A stretch of 55,173 nucleotides of DNA, taken from the NCBI GenBank assembly GCA_017617495.1, contig JAFZWD010000026.1, positions 1 to 55,173 of the forward strand, read 5' to 3'. Both the position numbers and the translations under genes were made by a program. This DNA comes from Bacteroidales bacterium (GTDB lineage: Bacteria > Bacteroidota > Bacteroidia > Bacteroidales > UBA932). The notes under the pieces were generated by a model, which did no database searches, was not told the DNA's origin, and saw only the letters and a program-made list of their open reading frames with translations. Of the stretch, positions 17,379 through 24,660 are shown piece after piece. Within the stretch, counting starts at the first letter, position 1; each line of letters opens with the position of its first letter.

Positions 17379-17636
17379 AGTTAACTCTCTGAAATACAAG
17401 AATTTAAGCGCATCGGGTGTGATTCTATGAGTCATGACCGATGGTCTTTTAAGGACATGGAGGGACAGGTTGACGCATTTTCGTTGCAGGCTTTGAGTTG
17501 GTATCAAATTGTTACCAACAGAAAATGGTCTCACCCAAAACTATGCGGTTTAATGAACAAAAAGAAATTTCCTTTCGTTTTGTTTAGTATAATTAACAAA
17601 TTTTGATTACCTTTGCGTTTGTAAAACAAGGATATA
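17379..17636. other. Non-coding head of cassette 2
   Basis: 258 bases with no convincing gene. The 59-codon frame from ATG 17427 to TGA 17606 has no recognisable domain and runs up to the -7 box of the ATPase gene. Otherwise only the promoter at 17608 is seen. Confidence 0.5.
17608..17615 (+). promoter_or_regulatory. -7 box of the DUF4143 ATPase gene
   Basis: TACCTTTG, a perfect match, lies 21 nt before ATG 17637. Confidence 0.55.
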
Positions 17637-18848
17637 ATGGACTTGATTTCAAGACCCAACTACTACTCCAAGTTGGAGAAGCTTCTCGGAAAGGGAGTTC
17701 TGATTGTCCTCACCGGCCAGCGCCGTGTGGGGAAAAGCTATGTGATGAAGGAGCTTGTGGCCCGTAAGCAGCAGGATCCGAATGCCAATGTCATCTATAT
17801 AGATAAGGAGAAGACAGCCTTTGATACGATTGCAACATATAAGGACCTCGTCTATTATGTGGATGAGCGCCTGAACAAATCAAAGCACAACTACCTTCTT
17901 ATAGATGAAGTTCAGGAAATCGAAGAGTTTGAACGTGGCCTTAGAAACTACTACAACGAGTCTTATATAGATGTGGTAGTCACCGGTAGCAATTCGGAAA
18001 TCCTTTCCAGTGACTTGGGGACGATGTTGTCCGGCAGGTATGTAGAGGTCTTCATCCAAGGACTGAGTTACCCGGAGTTTCTTGAATTCCATGGTCTTGA
18101 GGATGGCGAGGCGGCCATGAACAAGTACATTAATTACGGTGGCCTTCCCGGACTGCGTCCCTTCGGACTGGACAACCCGGAGACCGTCAATGACTATCTC
18201 CAGGGCGTGTATAACACCATCTTGGTTAAGGATATTATTCGTAGGAAGAATATCCGCAATGTGCCCTTCCTAGAGAATCTTATCCTCTTTATTGCCGACA
18301 ACATCGGCAAGCCAATGTCGGCCACCAGTATCCAGAATTACATGGCTTCCAATGAGAGTGAGGTATCAAAAAACCTGATCCTCAAATATATGAAAGCCAT
18401 AACCGAGGCGTATCTGGCCGCATCTGTTCCCAGGTATAACATTCATGGAAAGAAGATCTTGGAAACAAACGACAAGTTCTATTTTGGCGATGTGGGCATA
18501 CGCAATTTCATTGTCGGAGGACGCAGGGCGAATGACATCGAGAAGATTGTGGAGAACCTGGTGTATCAGCAAATGGTGCGCCTTGGCTATGAAGTCAAGG
18601 TGGGACAGCTTTACAGCACGGAAATTGACTTCGTAGGAACAAAAGGAGATGGAATAGTCTATGTTCAGGCTGCCTATCTCATTACCGAGGAGAAGACCTT
18701 CAATCGGGAATTCGGCAACCTGCTTCCTATCAAAGACAACTATCCCAAGTATGTAATCTCAATGACTCCCTATATGGATTCTTCCAAGTGGGAGGGTATT
18801 ATTCACATACCGTTTGTGGAATTCCTGAAGAACGGTTTTAGTAAATAA
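17637..18848 (+). CDS. AAA-type ATPase with DUF4143 domain, cassette 2
   Basis: 403 residues. Walker A is TGQRRVGKSYVMKEL near residues 27-34, Walker B is YLLIDEVQEIEEFE, and sensor-like VVTGSNSEIL and LSGRYVEVF follow. The C-terminal half carries the DUF4143 fold (FYFGDVGIRNFIVG, LVYQQMVRLGYEVKVGQ, EIDFV), which contains a restriction-endonuclease-like core. Such ATPases are abundant in Bacteroidota and archaea, are often horizontally transferred, and their role is unknown. The barstar gene follows after 7 nt, so the two are probably co-transcribed. Confidence 0.9.
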   Translation: MDLISRPNYYSKLEKLLGKGVLIVLTGQRRVGKSYVMKELVARKQQDPNANVIYIDKEKTAFDTIATYKDLVYYVDERLNKSKHNYLLIDEVQEIEEFERGLRNYYNESYIDVVVTGSNSEILSSDLGTMLSGRYVEVFIQGLSYPEFLEFHGLEDGEAAMNKYINYGGLPGLRPFGLDNPETVNDYLQGVYNTILVKDIIRRKNIRNVPFLENLILFIADNIGKPMSATSIQNYMASNESEVSKNLILKYMKAITEAYLAASVPRYNIHGKKILETNDKFYFGDVGIRNFIVGGRRANDIEKIVENLVYQQMVRLGYEVKVGQLYSTEIDFVGTKGDGIVYVQAAYLITEEKTFNREFGNLLPIKDNYPKYVISMTPYMDSSKWEGIIHIPFVEFLKNGFSK

Positions 18849-18855
18849 CGGGCAG

Positions 18856-19230
18856 ATGAAGTTCAAAACTATACAGATAGATTGTAAGGGTCTCAAGGAG
18901 AAAGAACTGCATATGGCATTCAAGGAAAAGCTAGGATTCCCCGATTTTTATGGAATGAATGGGGATGCTTTGATTGATTGTCTGTCATACCTACGTGAAC
19001 CAGAAGCTAAGATGACAAAGGTCTTTCTGGAAGAAGACGAAGTGCTTTTAATTAAGAGTAATGACCTGTCAAAAGCCAAGTTTGATGTAAGTCACTTGGT
19101 TGACATTGTTGAATGGGTAAATGCAAGAGGACTTGCCTGGTTTAATAAACCATTTGTGTTCTTATGCCCAATAGAGTCCAATATTCTTTCCGTCGAGAGG
19201 GCTCGTATGGAGGAGCTACAATCTAAATAG
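18856..19230 (+). CDS. Barstar-family RNase inhibitor, orphan immunity protein
   Basis: 124 residues. The barstar signature is clear: a first strand, a helix with ELHMAFKEKLGFPDFYGMNGDALIDCLSYL, and an acidic surface patch (EEDEV). Barstars bind and neutralise barnase-type secreted or contact-delivered RNases. No barnase-like toxin gene lies in the window, so it is an orphan inhibitor, as found in acquired immunity arrays. It ends 21 nt before cassette-end element copy 2. Confidence 0.88.
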   Translation: MKFKTIQIDCKGLKEKELHMAFKEKLGFPDFYGMNGDALIDCLSYLREPEAKMTKVFLEEDEVLLIKSNDLSKAKFDVSHLVDIVEWVNARGLAWFNKPFVFLCPIESNILSVERARMEELQSK

Positions 19231-19251
19231 AGATTGGATAGTTCATTTGAA

Positions 19252-19391
19252 TTATTAGTGTCAGCCGGTGGCTAATAACCTGCTCCAGACTACCCTAATG
19301 GCTATCCAGAGTTTTTGAACACAGTGCTAACATATTGATATTAAACAGCTTACAGAAACTAATCTATATATTTAACGAGGAAGAGTACTAA
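19252..19391 (+). repeat. Cassette-end element, copy 2
   Basis: Non-coding. It opens with a small hairpin (AGCC-GGT-GGCT, 19263-19273), continues CCTGCTCCAGACT and TGGCTATCCAGAGTTTTTGA, and ends with TTTAACGAGGAAGAGTACTA, the DUF2795 terminal codons. It aligns with 17251-17378. Confidence 0.65.
19371..19391 (+). repeat. Terminal repeat 3 (attR-like): duplicated DUF2795 3' end
   Basis: Reads as FNEEEY-stop in the same frame as the true gene end at 16591-16611, with three base differences before the stop region, and abuts the terminator that probably served the original gene. Confidence 0.65.
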
Positions 19392-19420
19392 AAAAAGCCC
19401 GTTTTGCGACGGGCTTTTTT
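19391..19420. terminator. Bidirectional terminator before trmH
   Basis: An 11-bp stem AAAAAAGCCCG/CGGGCTTTTTT (19391-19401 with 19410-19420) encloses the loop TTTTGCGA. It was probably the original terminator of the DUF2795 gene. Confidence 0.9.
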
Positions 19421-19431
19421 GATTATCTTTG
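19402..19431 (+). promoter_or_regulatory. trmH promoter, overlapping the terminator
   Basis: TTTTG (19402-19406, in the terminator loop), 17 nt, then TATCTTTG (19424-19431), a perfect -7 box placed 3 nt after the terminator T run. Confidence 0.6.
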
Positions 19432-19447
19432 TGGAAATCGCAGGGAT

Positions 19448-20248
19448 ATGCCGGTCATACATATCAATTCGCTTTCGGATCCGGGCGTGGAGATATTCTC
19501 CTCGCTGACCGAGGCGCAGCTGTGCGACAAACGTCTGGTCGCCGAGGAATTGTTCATTGCGGAGAGCGGCAAGGTCATCGACGTTGCCCTGGATGCCGGA
19601 TACGAGCCATTTGCGATGCTTACCGAAGAAAAGCACCTGACCGGCATAGCGGCCCGGGCCGTGCAGAGGGTAGGGGACATCCCCATCTATGTCGGAAGCC
19701 ACGACCTGCTGAAACAACTTACCGGTTTCCCGATGATACGCTGCGTCCTGTGCGCGATGCGTCGGCCCAAACTGCCGTCCGTCGAGGAGGTCCTTCGCAA
19801 CGCACGCCTTGTGGTGGTGATAGACAGCGTTGCCAACACCACCAATATCGGAGCCATTTTCCGTTCTGCGGCCGCCCTGGGGGTAGATGCCGTGTTGCTG
19901 ACGCGGACGACCTGCGACCCGCTGAACCGCCGCGCTGTGAGAGTCTCCATGGGAACAGTGTTCCAGGTGCCCTGGACGTGGCTGGACGCTCCGGTCGACT
20001 CCCTCCACGAATATGGCTTCAGGACCGCCGCAATGGCCCTGACGGACCAGAGCATTACGCTGGACGACCCGAGCCTGAAAAACATCGACCGCCTGGCGCT
20101 GATAATGGGCACCGAGGGCGATGGCCTGCCGCTCGAGACCATCTCCGAAGCGGACTATGTCGTCCGCATTCCAATGAAAAACAATGTGGATTCCCTGAAC
20201 GTGGCCGCCGCTGCCGCAGTGGCGTTTTGGGAACTGCGGCGCAGGTAG
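19448..20248 (+). CDS. TrmH/SpoU-family RNA 2'-O-methyltransferase
   Basis: 266 residues. The N-terminal substrate-binding region precedes a SPOUT trefoil-knot domain from about residue 110. Its three SpoU motifs are NTTNIGAIFRSAAALG (motif 1, catalytic Arg), LALIMGTEGDGLP (motif 2) and IPMKNNVDSLNVAAAAAV (motif 3). The family methylates a ribose 2'-OH in tRNA or rRNA using SAM; which nucleotide cannot be told. It has its own promoter and is convergent with the GH16 gene, 3 nt between stops. Confidence 0.9.
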   Translation: MPVIHINSLSDPGVEIFSSLTEAQLCDKRLVAEELFIAESGKVIDVALDAGYEPFAMLTEEKHLTGIAARAVQRVGDIPIYVGSHDLLKQLTGFPMIRCVLCAMRRPKLPSVEEVLRNARLVVVIDSVANTTNIGAIFRSAAALGVDAVLLTRTTCDPLNRRAVRVSMGTVFQVPWTWLDAPVDSLHEYGFRTAAMALTDQSITLDDPSLKNIDRLALIMGTEGDGLPLETISEADYVVRIPMKNNVDSLNVAAAAAVAFWELRRR

Positions 20249-20251
20249 CCC

Positions 20252-21085
20252 TTACTCCTGCTTGCGCTGATAGACGCGGACCCAGTCGATGCGGAGTTCT
20301 GAGGGGAGCTGGGAGGCGGTGATTTCGCCGACCCATTCGCCGCCGAGCTGGTTGGAAAGAATCAGATAATAACTGTAGTCCGCAAACGGCCACTGGTATT
20401 CCACACCCTCCATTTTCGAATAGGTGTAGGTCTTTTCGTCGTTGACAAACATGCAGATCTTGTCTTCCCAGATTTCCACCGCGTAAGTGTTCCAGTCCAG
20501 GCGCCTGATGCCCTTCTCTACGGAATGGGAGGTGTTCTTGTTGACGTACTGGGTATAATACGAGTGGATGGTCTGGTAGACTTTATTCTCGGAGTTGAGG
20601 TGCTCCATTATGTCGATTTCGCCGCCTTTCGGCCACTGGACATTCGCATTGGGCATCAGCCAGATGGCCGGCCAGAAGCCCTGGGCGCAGTTGAATTTGG
20701 CCCTGACTTCGAACCTGGCAAGCTTGAAGTATTTTTTGCCCTCGGTCTGCACGCCGCCAGTGACATAGGCCGTGGTTTCGCTGCCGCTGTGGTCGTTGAC
20801 CTTGCCCAGCAGCACCAGCTCGCCGTTTTCGATATATGCGAGGTCCGCCCGGTTCGGGGCCATCATATTCTGCCAGTCCGGTGTGCCATATCTGACACGT
20901 GCCCAGTTGGCGCTGTTTATTGCCGTGCCGTCGAAATTATCTTCCCAGACAAGCTCCCAGCCGTCGTCGGCCGCAGGGGCCTCGGGCTTGGAAGGAGTAG
21001 GGGGAGTCACGGTCGTGTCGGTGTCGGATTTACCGCCGCAGGCGACAATGGCCAGGGCGACGAGCATAAAATGGATTCCTTTCAT
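20252..21085 (-). CDS. GH16 beta-glucanase-like lipoprotein
   Basis: 277 residues from ATG 21085. Lipoprotein signal MKGIHFMLVALAIVAC, then a Thr/Pro-rich linker (about 22-40), then a GH16 jelly-roll. The catalytic motif is GEIDIMEHL, with nucleophile and acid/base glutamates as in E-I-D-I-x-E, preceded by FWPAIWLMPNANVQWPKG. The family cleaves beta-1,3/1,4-glucans and other beta-linked polymers; the substrate is not evident. It is divergent from the wza-wzc pair, so it could process a self-made or a foreign glucan. It has a good promoter. Confidence 0.92.
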   Translation of the reverse strand: MKGIHFMLVALAIVACGGKSDTDTTVTPPTPSKPEAPAADDGWELVWEDNFDGTAINSANWARVRYGTPDWQNMMAPNRADLAYIENGELVLLGKVNDHSGSETTAYVTGGVQTEGKKYFKLARFEVRAKFNCAQGFWPAIWLMPNANVQWPKGGEIDIMEHLNSENKVYQTIHSYYTQYVNKNTSHSVEKGIRRLDWNTYAVEIWEDKICMFVNDEKTYTYSKMEGVEYQWPFADYSYYLILSNQLGGEWVGEITASQLPSELRIDWVRVYQRKQE

Positions 21086-21092
21086 AGCAACG

Positions 21093-21124
21093 CAAAAGTA
21101 GCACAATAAAACGAGATATGCAAA
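21093..21124 (-). promoter_or_regulatory. GH16 gene promoter
   Basis: On the minus strand TTTG (21121-21124), 20 nt, then TACTTTTG (21093-21100), ending 7 nt before ATG 21085. Confidence 0.65.
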
Positions 21125-21149
21125 GTGACCGGAATAACAAAATATTTGT

Positions 21150-21157
21150 TATCTTTG
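21150..21157 (+). promoter_or_regulatory. -7 box of the wza-wzc transcript
   Basis: TATCTTTG, a perfect match. Transcription should begin near 21162-21163, at the foot of the hairpin at 21163. Confidence 0.6.
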
Positions 21158-21162
21158 CAATT

Positions 21163-21185
21163 CGGCACATTGAGGTGCCGTTTTT
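21163..21185 (+). terminator. Terminator-like hairpin at the start of the wza leader
   Basis: CGGCAC-ATTGAG-GTGCCG followed by TTTTT lies between the -7 box and the start codon (21206). It would form at the very 5' end of the transcript, either as an attenuator or as a stabilising 5' hairpin. Confidence 0.55.
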
Positions 21186-21205
21186 GTGAAACTAATAAGA
21201 CAACG

Positions 21206-22000
21206 ATGCTAAATAGAAGCAAACTCCTGATTCTGGCAGCCGCCTTCGTGGCGCTCTGCGGATGCACCACATCCAAACAGATTCTTTATTTTCAGGACAT
21301 TCAGGACCGTCAGCTCGGCAAACTCACCAACGAGTACGAGGCGATAATCAAGAAGGACGACAGGATCACCATCCTCGTGAGCGGCGCGGACAAGAGCGTT
21401 ACCGCCCCCTACAACCTTACAATAGCCGAAATCGGCCAGACGACCAGCGTCACGGATCCCGACCGCTCCACCCTCAGTTACCTGGTGGACAGCGAGGGCA
21501 ACATCGAGTTCCCCATCCTGGGCAAGATCCATGTCGAAGGCATGACCCGCAACCAGCTCGTGGAGTACCTCACCACCGAAATCGGCAAGGACGTCAAGGA
21601 TCCTATCGTGTATGTGGCCTTCCGCAACTACAAGATTACCGTCATGGGCGAAGTCAAGGCCCCCGGAACCTACACTTTCGATTCCGAGAAGGTGAACATT
21701 CTCCAGGCCCTCGGCCGTGCCGGTGACCTCAATCTTACCGCAAAGCGCGACGACATCATCCTGATCCGCGAAGTGGACGGAGTGCAGACTCATCATGTGA
21801 TCAACCTCAAGAACAGCGACATCCTGGAGTCCCCTTACTTCTATCTGCAGCAGAACGACGTGATTTACGTGCCGGCAAGCTCCATGAGGATTGCTTCCGC
21901 AACCGCAGCCACCAACCTCTGGTCGGCAGCGCTGTCCGCAGTCACCACTACCGTGTCGGTTATTTCCCTCGCCATCGTCATCAAGAACCAGAACAAGTAA
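21206..22000 (+). CDS. wza: Polysaccharide export lipoprotein, Wza type
   Basis: Outer-membrane lipoprotein that, by family, forms the export pore for capsular or exopolysaccharide. 264 residues from ATG 21206 (MLNRSKLLILAAAFVALCGC, lipobox LCGC). The Poly_export domain (YLVDSEGNIEFPILGKIHVE) is followed by one SLBB domain (YKITVMGEVKAPGTYTF) and a C-terminal hydrophobic segment (VTTTVSVISLAIVI) that probably crosses the outer membrane. Shorter than E. coli Wza, as usual in Bacteroidota. It lies 1 nt before wzc. Confidence 0.92.
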   Translation: MLNRSKLLILAAAFVALCGCTTSKQILYFQDIQDRQLGKLTNEYEAIIKKDDRITILVSGADKSVTAPYNLTIAEIGQTTSVTDPDRSTLSYLVDSEGNIEFPILGKIHVEGMTRNQLVEYLTTEIGKDVKDPIVYVAFRNYKITVMGEVKAPGTYTFDSEKVNILQALGRAGDLNLTAKRDDIILIREVDGVQTHHVINLKNSDILESPYFYLQQNDVIYVPASSMRIASATAATNLWSAALSAVTTTVSVISLAIVIKNQNK

Positions 22001-22001
22001 T

Positions 22002-24473
22002 ATGAGCGAAAATACAAATAAAACCCTTGAAAGCAGCAATCCCGAGAGCGCATCCTTCCGCGAGATATTCGACTTCGTGCTGAGGTTGAAGTGGTGGATC
22101 CTGGCAAGTGCAGCGGTGGCGTTCATCTTTGCGTTCATTTCCGTAAAGAAGCAGAGCCCCGTTTACCAGCGCACTTCCTGGATCATGCTGAACCGCGACG
22201 ACGGTTCCACCGGCGAACTCTCCATGCTCACCTCTATGACAGGTACACGCGTGCGCAAGAAGATTGACAACGAACTCTTCATCCTCAAGAGCCCCTCTCT
22301 CATGAAGAAGGTGGTCGAGGAACTCAATCTCAACACGCGCTACTACCGCATCAAGCTCCCCATCGGCGACGAGAGGCTGGCATCAGTGAGGGATTTCATC
22401 CCCATCAAGACAAGGACCGAATTCTACAAGGACAGCCCCTTCGAGTTCAAGGTGATAGCCGATTCGCTTCGCCCCAAGGCATATCTGCCCCAGGCGGCGA
22501 TGATCAAGTTCCGCAACATCGGGGAAGAAGGCAAATTCTCCGTCATCGAGGCCCGCGTGGGCAAGCATGAACTCAAGAAGAGCAAGAAGGTCTATGCCTA
22601 CGGCGACACTCTCGTGGTGGGCAGCACCAGCCTGGTGGTTTCCCTCTCCGAGGTAGGAACCCCCGATCCCAACGCCAAATACATCTGCTCCTGGGTGAAT
22701 CCCTTCAGGGCCGCAGAGGCCTTCGTGGGCAACATGACCACCGAGGTGCAGGGCAATACCAAGACCTATTCCTACCTTAATACCTGCGACGTGGTGCTCG
22801 TGAGCCTGCTCGACAGCAAGCCCCAGAGGGCCGATGACATCCTCAATACGCTGATTCTGCGCAATAACGAGGAGTCGAGGCTGTACAGCAACATGGCCAC
22901 CATCAACACCATCAACTTCATCGACGAGCGTCTCGCGGAAATTTCCGCCGAACTCGCAAGCGCCGAGGAGAGCGTCAAGGAATACCAGACAAAGAATACG
23001 GTCATCGACCTTTCTTCCCAGGCCAACCTCACCCTTTCGTCCGACAAGCAGTATCAGGACAAACTCATCGAGGTGCAGGTGCAGAAGAGGATTCTCAGCA
23101 TGATTTCGGACCAGCTGAATTCCACTCCGGCAGGGGAGTACAGGGTTATCCCTTCGAACGTTGGCGTGAGCGACGCGGGACTCAACAGCGTCATCACCCA
23201 GTACAACACCCTCGTTGCGGAGCGCAACCGCCTTATCGCGAACTCCAGCGCCAGCAACCCCCGCGTGCTGAGCATGAGCTCCTCGCTCGAAGACAGCAAG
23301 AAGGCAATCGAGGTGTCCATCAACAACCTCGCAAACGTATACACCATCCGCGAGCGTGAACTCGAGAAGAACGTGCGTCACAGCCAGAGCAAGATGTCGA
23401 CAATGCCCAAACAGCAGTACGAGATCCAGCAGCTGTCCCGCAAGCTCGAGATTATCGAACCTCTTTACCTCATGCTCCAGCAGAAGAGGGAAGAGTCCCA
23501 GATTGCAGTGTACGAGCAGGGCGACGCCTTCCGTATCATCGAGGCCTCCTTCGGAAGCCCCAAGCCGGTCAGCCCCAAGGCGGTGCAGATATACCTGATT
23601 GCCCTTATCCTCGGCTGCTGCATACCTCCCGCAACGGTGTGGCTCAGGACCAACCTGCGCACCAAGGTGGAAACCAAGAAGGATGTGGAAGACATCGTAA
23701 AGGCTCCCATCATCGCGACTCTCCCGCGCAAGCGCGAGAATGCAGGCAGCCTCATCGTCAAAGACGGCCGCGATACCTTCTCGGAGGCGTTCAGGATGCT
23801 TCGTTCCAACCTGAAGTTCCTCACCGACGCCAGGGTGCTCCAGATAACCTCGTCCATCCCGGGCGAAGGCAAGTCTTACATCTCGTCCAACCTTGCGGTT
23901 TCCATCTCCCATACGGGCAAGAAAGTGCTGCTGATAGGTATGGACCTCCGCAAGCCTACGCTGCGCAAGCTCTTCCCGGATGTGGAAGCCGGCCCGAAGA
24001 ACACCGTGGTGAGTTACCTTATCGGCCAGACCGAGAATCCTGCCGATATGGTTATCAACAGCGGCGTTTCCGAGAATCTCGACCTGATTTTCGCAGGTCC
24101 CGTTCCTCCGAACCCGACCGAACTCCTGTCCTCCGACAGGCCTGCGGCGATGATCGAGTACTTCCGCCAGCACTACGACTATGTGCTCATCGACACGACT
24201 CCCTGCATGCCGGTTTCCGATTCCATGCTGGTGAACTCGCTCGTGGACGCAACTCTGTATATCGTCCGTGCGGACCATACTCCTCTGAACCTGCTCGGCG
24301 ACATCCAGGATATGGTTGTCGGCCGTATGAAGGACCTCAGCATAATCCTGAACGACCTTGACATCGAGGCCAACAAGTACCGTTACGGTTACGGCTACGG
24401 CTATGGCTACGGCTACGGCCAGAAGCAGGGTTACGGTTACGGGTACGGAGATACCGGCAGCAAAGAGGCCTAA
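22002..24473 (+). CDS. wzc: Wzc-type chain-length regulator and tyrosine autokinase
   Basis: 823 residues. The Wzz domain begins with a membrane helix near residues 30-50 (WWILASAAVAFIFAFISV), followed by a long periplasmic part with coiled coils (ELASAEESVKEYQT) and a second membrane helix near 525-545 (IYLIALILGCCIPPATVW). The cytoplasmic BY-kinase domain has Walker A GEGKS at 621-625, Walker A' LLIGMDLRKPT and Walker B VLIDTTP. The tail (793-816) carries ten tyrosines, mostly as YG repeats, the autophosphorylation cluster. It pairs with Wza to control export. The terminator follows directly. Confidence 0.95.
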   Translation: MSENTNKTLESSNPESASFREIFDFVLRLKWWILASAAVAFIFAFISVKKQSPVYQRTSWIMLNRDDGSTGELSMLTSMTGTRVRKKIDNELFILKSPSLMKKVVEELNLNTRYYRIKLPIGDERLASVRDFIPIKTRTEFYKDSPFEFKVIADSLRPKAYLPQAAMIKFRNIGEEGKFSVIEARVGKHELKKSKKVYAYGDTLVVGSTSLVVSLSEVGTPDPNAKYICSWVNPFRAAEAFVGNMTTEVQGNTKTYSYLNTCDVVLVSLLDSKPQRADDILNTLILRNNEESRLYSNMATINTINFIDERLAEISAELASAEESVKEYQTKNTVIDLSSQANLTLSSDKQYQDKLIEVQVQKRILSMISDQLNSTPAGEYRVIPSNVGVSDAGLNSVITQYNTLVAERNRLIANSSASNPRVLSMSSSLEDSKKAIEVSINNLANVYTIRERELEKNVRHSQSKMSTMPKQQYEIQQLSRKLEIIEPLYLMLQQKREESQIAVYEQGDAFRIIEASFGSPKPVSPKAVQIYLIALILGCCIPPATVWLRTNLRTKVETKKDVEDIVKAPIIATLPRKRENAGSLIVKDGRDTFSEAFRMLRSNLKFLTDARVLQITSSIPGEGKSYISSNLAVSISHTGKKVLLIGMDLRKPTLRKLFPDVEAGPKNTVVSYLIGQTENPADMVINSGVSENLDLIFAGPVPPNPTELLSSDRPAAMIEYFRQHYDYVLIDTTPCMPVSDSMLVNSLVDATLYIVRADHTPLNLLGDIQDMVVGRMKDLSIILNDLDIEANKYRYGYGYGYGYGYGQKQGYGYGYGDTGSKEA

Positions 24474-24476
24474 GCA

Positions 24477-24512
24477 CAAAAAAACCGCCGCACATCAGTG
24501 CAGCGGTTTTTT
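24477..24512. terminator. Shared terminator of wzc (+) and tRNA-Ser (-)
   Basis: Stem AAAAAACCGC/GCGGTTTTTT with an inner GCAC/GTGC helix. T runs occur on both strands. Confidence 0.9.
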
Positions 24513-24520
24513 GTTTGGAG

Positions 24521-24608
24521 CGGAAAGACAGGGATTCGAACCCTGGAGCCGCTTTGGGCGGCCACGCGCTTTCCAGACGCGCCTCTTCAGCCACTCGAGC
24601 ATCTTTCC
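24521..24608 (-). tRNA. tRNA-Ser (anticodon GGA)
   Basis: On the minus strand GGAAAGA (24608-24602) pairs with TCTTTCC, followed by discriminator G at 24521. The anticodon loop CTGGAAA has GGA at 24574-24572. A long variable arm (GCCGC-loop-GCGGC) marks class II tRNA-Ser, and the T arm is CAGGG-TTCGAAT-CCCTG. CCA is not encoded. 88 nt. Confidence 0.95.
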
Positions 24609-24619
24609 GAAAAGGACTG

Positions 24620-24648
24620 CAAATATAGTAAAAAAACTTTATTTGCAA
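24620..24648 (-). promoter_or_regulatory. tRNA-Ser promoter
   Basis: On the minus strand TTG (24646-24648), 18 nt, then TATATTTG (24620-24627), about 11 nt before the mature tRNA 5' end. Confidence 0.65.
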
Positions 24649-24660
24649 TCCTTATGAATC

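Larger units (their letters stand above)
16612..19391 (+). mobile_element. Putative two-cassette accessory island in the DUF2795 3' end
   Basis: The segment is AT-richer than both flanks and is bounded by copies of the DUF2795 terminal codons (16591-16611 and 19371-19391). Internally it divides into cassette 1 (DUF4279-like gene, 16612 to about 17376) and cassette 2 (DUF4143 ATPase plus barstar, about 17377 to 19391). Each ends in a related element of about 110 bp that runs into a copy of the terminal repeat. No integrase is present, so movement would need one supplied in trans. The interpretation as site-specific cassette insertion is inference. Confidence 0.55.

Noticed and set aside
17427-17606. 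Possible small protein of 59 residues in the head of cassette 2
   Set aside because: No recognised domain, no -7 box before it, and its end abuts the promoter of the ATPase gene. It may be a decayed fragment, so it is only noted.
24378-24452. Short regular repeats resembling a CRISPR or minisatellite
   Set aside because: They are in-frame Tyr-Gly codons at the wzc 3' end, with no spacers. No CRISPR array was seen anywhere in the window.
22383-24479. A very long open frame antisense to wzc
   Set aside because: It is a shadow of a GC-rich gene. The plus strand encodes an intact Wzz-kinase with all motifs, and no promoter or family pattern supports the antisense frame. The same holds for antisense frames over uvrB, the NCS2 permease, htpG, glnS, the TPR gene and gyrB.
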